From contig CALEAD010000010.1 of assembly GCA_937943625.1 (NCBI GenBank), positions 1 to 64,000 of the forward strand: a DNA stretch of 64,000 nt, given 5' to 3'. The position numbers and the translations under genes were made by a program. Below, in pieces: positions 55,465-61,122 of the stretch; positions within the stretch are counted from its first letter, which is position 1, and the number at the start of each line of letters is the position of its first letter. The notes beneath the pieces are model-generated. The model was not told the DNA's origin. It made no database searches and saw only the letters and a program-made list of their open reading frames with translations. The stretch comes from an uncultured Anaerolineae bacterium. GTDB taxonomy: Bacteria > Chloroflexota > Anaerolineae > Promineifilales > Promineifilaceae.

Positions 55465-55620
55465 TCAAGTGGCTACATCAATCTTCACCTCCTCCTCCAA
55501 CCGTTGCCGGCCGCGTGCCCGAAAACTCGCTCCCTGAATCACCAACACCTCCACATGATGCGCCAGCCGGTCCAACCCCGCCGCCGCCAGCAACGGATTA
55601 CCAAACAAGCCCGGCCACTC
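55465..55620 (-). pseudogene. istB: C-terminal remnant of an IstB-like ATPase (IS21)
   Basis: The minus strand reads EWPGLFGNPLLAAAGLDRLA, then HHVEVLVIQGASFRARGRQR and a stop, matching the C-terminal end of IstB helper ATPases. Everything upstream is replaced from 55621 by the Mu-like element, which begins TGTTAGCGGCC. So one IS inserted into another, older one. Confidence 0.75.
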
Positions 55621-55685
55621 ATGTTAGCGGCCGAGCTAAATGAAGACGAACGGCCGAATTAAATCAAAGAACGATGGGCAAAAAA

Positions 55686-55711
55686 AACGGGCTGCTGGAG
55701 CAGCCCGTTTT
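55686..55711 (-). terminator. Rho-independent terminator of the transposon operon
   Basis: ACGGGCTGCT and AGCAGCCCGT form a perfect stem with a GG loop, followed on the minus strand by a run of eight T, just after the ATPase stop. Confidence 0.85.
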
Positions 55712-55730
55712 CCATCCCTAGACCAGGGGT

Positions 55731-56537
55731 TCAGTTCCGGTCCATGTCGGCGATAACCTTGCGAATGGTGGTTTCGTCAATCACCTCCTTCTTATCAATC
55801 ATGCCCGCCAGAAGGGCCGTCGTACAAACCAGGTTAATCTGACGGGGGACCCCCTTGGTGTAATCAAAGATACGCGCCATGGCATCGTCAGTAAAAAGGG
55901 GGGTTCCGTGGTGGCCGGCCAATTGCAGGTGATGCTTGATGTAAGCGATGCAGTTTTGCAGGTCGAGGGGCGGCAGATGGTAGCGCACCGAGAGGCGCTG
56001 GTAGAAGGCCTGGTTGGTCGAAAGGCGTAGCAGGTCACGCAAGTTGGGCTGACCCACCAGGACAAGGGCGGCCAGAGATTGACTATCCATTTGGTCGGCA
56101 ATAAGCAGGCGAAACTGCTCAAAAGCGTGGGGTGGCAAAAGATGTGCCTCATCAATGACCAACAGGGGGAAGCGGCGCTTGCTCTGGGTCAGGTCGGCCA
56201 GGGCAGCGCGGATGGCGGCCACTTGACGCGGACGGCTGAAGGGGGGCTGATGGTGCAGCGCCGCCAGGATGTCGCGGTAGAGACCGGCCATGCCGACCGT
56301 CGGGTTTGACAGATAAAGAACCAGAAAGCGATTCGGGTCGAGACGGGCCGTGAAGGCGCGCATGGCGGTGGATTTGCCAGCGCCGATGTCGCCGGTAACC
56401 AGACCTAGCCCTTGCTGGCGCAGCAGAAAGGTCAGGCGGGCGGCCATCTCCTGCTGGGGCTGGCTGACAAAGAGGTCATCGGGGGCGATGTCACGTTCAA
56501 AAGGCAGACGGGTGAAGCCATAAAACTCCTGATACAT
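55731..56537 (-). CDS. ExeA/TniB-like AAA ATPase, transposition helper
   Basis: 268 residues. Walker A is GDIGAGKST, Walker B LLVIDEAH, and sensor-like VGQPNLRDLL follows. GVPRQINLVCTTALLAG is the typical C-terminal part of ExeA-like AAA_22 proteins. Such ATPases choose target DNA and activate the DDE transposase, as MuB or TniB do. It begins 2 bp after the transposase stop. The ATPase frame is intact while the transposase is broken. Confidence 0.88.
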   Translation of the reverse strand: MYQEFYGFTRLPFERDIAPDDLFVSQPQQEMAARLTFLLRQQGLGLVTGDIGAGKSTAMRAFTARLDPNRFLVLYLSNPTVGMAGLYRDILAALHHQPPFSRPRQVAAIRAALADLTQSKRRFPLLVIDEAHLLPPHAFEQFRLLIADQMDSQSLAALVLVGQPNLRDLLRLSTNQAFYQRLSVRYHLPPLDLQNCIAYIKHHLQLAGHHGTPLFTDDAMARIFDYTKGVPRQINLVCTTALLAGMIDKKEVIDETTIRKVIADMDRN

Positions 56538-56539
56538 GG

Positions 56540-57927
56540 TTAGTTTTCCTCCATTTCTTCTGGTTGGGGGGTCGAGTTGTCCAACAGGCGGGCAAATTGC
56601 AAGTCGCCGGCTTCCTGTTGGCGCAGCTGCTGGTATTCAGCGCGCAAAGCGGCCAGGTAATCGAGCGATGATTTGGCCGGGGGTGGCGCTGGTGGGTCAG
56701 TGACCAGGCGCTGCACCGCCAGGCGCCGCTGCCGCCCCTGGGTCACCATGACAGCCCTTCCCAGGTGACGGCCGTCCAGGTAGAGGTCCAGTTGGGAGAG
56801 GTCGAAGGGGTCGAAGCGCAATTCCAGGGTGCGGCCCGCCAGATGGGCATCCACCCGGTAGGTATTGCCCTGCAGGGCAATCGTCGCGTCCTTGCGCACC
56901 TTGCGCGTCTCGCGCCAGAGAAAGGCCGTTTGTAACGCGCGGGCATCGACGGTGCGGACCTGGTCCAGGCCAGCCTGGAAGCGGGCAAGCGGCGTCTGGT
57001 CGGTTTCGCGATGCTCACGCCGGTGGTAGATGCAGTCCAGCCAGGCCCAAAACGATTCATTGAGTTCGGCCAGGGTCGCAATCTGGGAGACCTCGACTTC
57101 AGGCATAAATTGTAGGCGAACCGTTTCGAAGAAACGCTCCTGTTTGCCTTTGACTCCGGCGAGTAGGGGGCCGTTTGGATACGCTGGATGCCCAGGGTGG
57201 CGCAGGCAGCGGCGAACTGGTTCGCCGAATAAACTTGACCGTTGTCCACGTAGATAGCCTGGGGCACCCCGCGCCGCAAAACCGCCACCTTCAGGACCCG
57301 CTCCAGGCGGGGCAGCGCTTCATCCCAGAAAAATTCGGCGTGGGGCACCAGACGGCTGTGGTCGTCCAGAAAACAGAAGAGGTGGGCCCGCCGCTTCTTG
57401 CCCGCCACCTCCGGGTCAGGCAGCCACGGCCCCACCATCGCGTCCCCTTGCCAGAGGGAATTGCTGTGTTCCCGTTCAAAACGGCGATAGGCGCGGCTGG
57501 CCTGGCCGAGTAGGCGACGGCTGTGGCCGCGCTGGCGCAGTTGGGTGGTTAAGGTATGGGCGTTGATAGGCTGGCCCAGCTTGAGGTTCGGGTCGCGTTG
57601 CAACAATTCCACCAGCATAGGCGTCGTCCGCGCTGGCTGTTCGGCGCGCAGGGCGATGGCCGCTGCCAAGACCTCTGGCGGAAAGGCGCGGACCGCGCCC
57701 TTATCGGCGCGGGACTGGGGGCGCAAAGCGTCAAAGCCGCCTGCCCGGTAGAGCGCCAGATAGCGGCGCAGGGTCGAAACGCTGACGCGGCCGCGGCGGG
57801 AGTAAGGAATCTGGTACGTTTTGCCGGCGACCTGGCGCAAGCTCGCCTCCAGTTGGCCGGGGTGTTTGGCGACGAAGAGTTTTCCCCATCCTACCGCATT
57901 CTGTTCGATGCCAACACGCGCCATCAC
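56540..57927 (-). pseudogene. Mu/IS481-like DDE transposase, frameshifted
   Basis: HTH region (VSVSTLRRYLALYRAGGFDA), then the rve core: first Asp in LWQGDAMVG, second in IYVDNGQVYS, and Glu in GKQERFFE. The frame breaks between the second Asp and the Glu, near 57147: AAGGCAAA stands where AAGGGCAAA would continue PYSPESKGKQERFF. The remainder runs in another frame from 57106 to 56540 (Mu-type C-terminal domain TYRVDAHLAGRTLELRF). The N-terminus seems truncated. Programmed frameshifting is possible but a one-base deletion is simpler. Confidence 0.8.
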
Positions 57928-58005
57928 CTGCCCACAGACACCTGCGCCATCATTGGCAGTACCCTGACGCGGCGACTGATAAAGGGGTATAATCCGGCAA
58001 AATGA
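57886..58005 (+). other. Possible 3' fragment of an interrupted plus-strand gene
   Basis: A plus-strand frame reads FSPSYRILFDANTRHHLPTD and TCAIIGSTLTRRLIKGYNPA to a stop, just right of the transposase. It looks protein-like, but no family is recognised and the upstream part would lie within the element. Confidence 0.2.
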
Positions 58006-58128
58006 GTAAACGCTGAGTGAGTTAGTTGGTTGGTTAGTTGGTTAGTGAATCAACCGGTAACAACCAATCAATGTTCCCAAACGAACAAAGTGGTTACAGA
58101 CAACAGAAAGGAGAGAAAATAGATAACT

Positions 58129-58974
58129 ATGAGCAACACTGAACTCCGTATTGACGCCCTGCTGCCGGCCGACATGGCGCGCAAAGCAGAATACGTTGGC
58201 GTCAGCAAATCTGAAGCGCCTATTCTAAGCATGTTTTCTCTGTCGGTATTGGCCGGCGCCTTCATATCCATGGGAGCCATTTTTGCCACCACGGTCACCG
58301 CTGGCACATCTGGTGAATGGCCATATGGCGTTACCCGCCTGCTGAGCGGCCTGGTCTTTTGCCTGGGGCTGATTCTGGTCATTGTGGGCGGCGCAGAGCT
58401 GTTCACTGGCAACAACCTGATCGTGATGGCCTGGGCCAGTGGCAAGGTGACTACCCGCGCAATGCTACGTAACTGGGTCATTGTATACACGGGCAACTTT
58501 GTGGGGGCTATTGGAACGGCCGTACTCATCTTCCTGAGCAAACAATACACCTTTGGCGGCGGGACTGTTGGTCGTGCCGCCCTCAGCATTGCCAACAGCA
58601 AATCTGGGCTGGATTTCTTCCAGGCGCTGGTTCTTGGCATCCTGTGCAACGCCCTGGTTTGCCTGGCCGTCTGGCTTACCTTCAGCGCCCGCAGCACCGT
58701 GGACAAAATCGCCGCCATCATCTTCCCCATTACCGCTTTCGTCGCTGCCGGCTTTGAGCACAGCATTGCCAATATGTATTTCATCCCAATTGGCCTGTTC
58801 ATCAACATGTTCGATCCCACCTTCACCGCTGCCACCGGCCTGGATTTGCCTCACCTGACCTGGGGCGCATTTTTTATCAACAACCTCATTCCGGTCACCA
58901 TTGGCAATATCATCGGCGGCACGGTACTGGTAGCGGCCGTTTATTGGTCCGTGTTCTTGCGCGGCAAGAGATAA
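58129..58974 (+). CDS. Formate/nitrite transporter (FocA/NirC family)
   Basis: 281 residues with six predicted membrane helices. Family signatures are GAFISMGAIFATT (near the N-terminus), GGAELFTGNNLIV, and FVAAGFEHSIANMYFIPIG with the conserved central His. FNT channels move formate, nitrite or hydrosulfide; the specific ion is not clear. AGAAAGGAG upstream supports the start. Neighbours (AsnC-type regulator, CooC-like ATPases) hint at one-carbon or CO metabolism, only by inference. Confidence 0.92.
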   Translation: MSNTELRIDALLPADMARKAEYVGVSKSEAPILSMFSLSVLAGAFISMGAIFATTVTAGTSGEWPYGVTRLLSGLVFCLGLILVIVGGAELFTGNNLIVMAWASGKVTTRAMLRNWVIVYTGNFVGAIGTAVLIFLSKQYTFGGGTVGRAALSIANSKSGLDFFQALVLGILCNALVCLAVWLTFSARSTVDKIAAIIFPITAFVAAGFEHSIANMYFIPIGLFINMFDPTFTAATGLDLPHLTWGAFFINNLIPVTIGNIIGGTVLVAAVYWSVFLRGKR

Positions 58975-58981
58975 CAATTTA

Positions 58982-59088
58982 GGGCATGGTTCATCTTCTC
59001 TAGAAACGGTGTTTGACAAATTTCTGACCAAAGCAGTCTGCGGTCCACAGTCTGCGGTCAAATTCCAAAGGTCGCTTGAACCATGCCC
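58982..59088. repeat. MITE-like element (inverted copy of 48375-48517)
   Basis: 107 bp bounded by GGGCATGGTTCATCTTCTCT and TTGAACCATGCCC, with GACCAAAGCAGTCTGCGGTC inside. It is the reverse complement of the copy at 48375-48517 with a shorter middle. Confidence 0.75.
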
Positions 59089-59128
59089 AATTTAGGGATT
59101 AAAAAATAGAAACTGGAGACTAAGACCC

Positions 59129-59359
59129 ATGAAAGCTTACATTCTGATCAATATCCGCGTTGGCAGCGTAAGCGAAGTCGTGCGCCACCTGCGCCGCGTG
59201 CCAAACGTTGTTGAGGCAAACATGACCTTTGGCCCCTATGATGCTGTAGCCATTGTAGAATCAGACGATGTCAATCACCTGGGACGTATCCTCGCCGATG
59301 AAATTCAGCCCATTCCCGGCATCACCGAAACGCTCACCTGCCTGGCAGTGCAGGTGTAG
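59129..59359 (+). CDS. Small Lrp/AsnC-type ligand-binding-domain protein
   Basis: 76 residues consisting only of the RAM/AsnC_trans_reg domain (AYILINIRVGSVSEVVRHLR, VEANMTFGPYDAVAIVES), without a helix-turn-helix. Stand-alone versions bind amino acids and may modulate full-length Lrp regulators or enzymes. GGAG lies about 11 bp upstream. It sits between two family II repeats. Confidence 0.85.
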   Translation: MKAYILINIRVGSVSEVVRHLRRVPNVVEANMTFGPYDAVAIVESDDVNHLGRILADEIQPIPGITETLTCLAVQV

Positions 59360-59389
59360 CCACGCGCCATCAAGACCCAAGGGTTTCTC

Positions 59390-59473
59390 TGCAAACTGCT
59401 GACCGCTGACCGCCGAGCAGACTACAGAATATTCCTGGCCGTCGGCGGTCAGCAGTCTGTGGTTGGCGGTCAT
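59390..59473. repeat. Family II inverted repeat before the CooC-like pair
   Basis: AACTGCTGACCGCTGACCGC and the near-inverse GGCGGTCAGCAGTCTG surround a short spacer. It ends about 17 bp before the ATG of the first ATPase. Confidence 0.65.
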
Positions 59474-59489
59474 TTTCATGGGAGACTTC

Positions 59490-60268
59490 ATGAAATTAGC
59501 AGCGGCAAAGGGGGCGTAAGCAAAACCACGCTGGCGGCGCTGCCGGCGCAGGTGTACGCCGACCAGGGAAGGGACGTGCTGGCGGTAGACGCTGAGCCGG
59601 CGCCCTGCCTGGCGGGCGCGCTGGGCTTTCCACCTGAGCTGCGCGCCAGGCTCAGCCCTATTGCGGAAATGAATGCGCTCATTGCAGAACGCACTGGCGC
59701 CAAACCAGGTACAGTGGGCGGCTTTTTCACCCTCAACCCGCGCGTGGATGATCTGCCAGAACGGTTTAGCGTCAAGCATCGCGGCGTGCGGCTGCCGGAA
59801 ATGGGCGCCGTAGACCTGGGCGGGCGCGGCTGCATTTGCCCAGAAAGCGCCATGTTAAAGACGCTCTTCACCCACCTGCCCTTCGGCGATGACGAGGTGC
59901 TGATTCTGGATATGTACGCAGGGGTGGAGCATTTGGGGCGCGCGACGGTGGATTTTGTGGACACCATGATCATTGTCGCGGAGCCAACAAAGCGGAGTTT
60001 GGGCACAGCCGGGCAAATTAAAAAGCTCGCCCACGACATTGGCCTGACGCGGCTGTGGCTGATGGGCAATAAAGTGCGCAATGAGGAGGAAGCTGCCTTC
60101 TTGCACGCAAACACGCCTGGCCTCCCTATCCTCGGCATTCTCCCCGCCGACCCGGCTGTGCAAGAGGCTGAGCGCCTGGGTACGGCCGTTTATGACCACG
60201 TACCGGCTTTGCGACAGGCTGCCGCAAAATTAGCCGCAAAATTAGCGCAGGACTACTTGACCACTTGA
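59490..60268 (+). pseudogene. CooC/MinD-like ATPase, frameshifted at its N-terminus
   Basis: ATG 59490 has GGAG at good spacing but reads MKLAAAKGA and stops at once. The real frame resumes as SSGKGGVSKTTLAA, so 1 or 4 bases were lost near 59500. The P-loop has Ser for the usual Gly (GKGGVSKTT). LILDMYAGVEHLGRAT and IIVAEPTKRSLGTA are typical of CooC, the ATPase that loads Ni into CO dehydrogenase. An alternative GTG start in the repeat is improbable. Probably a decaying copy. Confidence 0.75.
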
Positions 60269-60330
60269 CCACCGGACCACTTGACTACTGGACTACTTGA
60301 CTGCAAGACTAGAGAGTGGAGACAAAAGAG

Positions 60331-61118
60331 TTGACAACCACCATCGCCCTGGCAGGCAAAGGCGGCGTGGGCAAAGCCACCGTCGCCGCCATGATCATCA
60401 AATACCTGGCTCATACGCAGCCCGGTGCCATCCTGGCCATTGACGCTGACCCAGCAGCAACCTGAATATGGTGCTGGGGCTGGAGCTGGAATGGAAGGTA
60501 GGCGACATCCGCGCAGGGATGCTGAGCAAGGTCAAAGAGTCTCTGTTGGCGGACGGCGCGGCAATGGACAGCATTGATGGCGGGCTGACCAAACGTGAAT
60601 ATCTCAATTATGAGATACGTTCAGCCATTGCCGAAGGCGACCGGGTAGATCTGATTGCCATGGGGCGCTCCGAAAGGCCGGGCTGTTACTGCGCCGTCAA
60701 CCACAATTTGCGTGAAGTGGTAGACGCCATCAGCAAAAATTATCGTTACGTAGTGATAGACAACGAAGCGGGCATGGAACACCTCAGCCACCGCACCACG
60801 CGCGGCGTGCAGCACCTGATACTGGTCAGCGACCCCACGCAGCGGGGCATTGTCGCCGCCGAGCGCATTGCTTCTTTCCGGCACGAGCTGGATATTCGTA
60901 TCGAAAATACCTATCTGGTGCTCAATCGCCTGCACGGTGACCTGCCAGAACCCTTACAGCAGCGCATTGGCCGGATGGATATTCCGCTCCTGGGCATCAT
61001 TCTCGATGATGCGGAGCTGGCAGCGTTTGAATACAATGCACGGCCGTTTCTCGAACTGCCCGACCATTCACCCGTGTATACGGCCGTTGCCGACATGCTG
61101 CGCACCATTGGCCTCTAG
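60331..61118 (+). pseudogene. Second CooC/MinD-like ATPase, frameshifted
   Basis: Reads from TTG at 60331: TTTIALAGKGGVGKATVAAM through LAIDADPAAT, then stops at 60463. One missing base near 60455 (expected ADPASNLNMVLGLE) puts the rest in another frame: MVLGLELEWKVGDIRAGML and VVIDNEAGMEHLSHRTT. The P-loop Thr is Ala (GKGGVGKAT). Two CooC-like genes in tandem usually accompany CO dehydrogenase/acetyl-CoA synthase genes, which are not in the window. Spacing to the next gene is 4 bp. Confidence 0.75.
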
Positions 61119-61122
61119 CCCC

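Larger units (their letters stand above)
55622..57870 (-). mobile_element. Degenerate Mu-like/ExeA transposable element
   Basis: Starts with a TGTTAGCGGCCGAGCTAAAT end and an internal CGGCCGAATTAAAT repeat. It carries an ExeA/TniB-type ATPase and a DDE transposase. No matching right terminus is seen, and the transposase N-terminus looks shortened, so the element is probably truncated. Confidence 0.65.

Noticed and set aside
57556..58005. A 149-residue plus-strand ORF over the transposase N-terminus
   Set aside because: Most of it is antisense to the transposase HTH region. Only its last 40 codons looked protein-like, and those are listed at low confidence.
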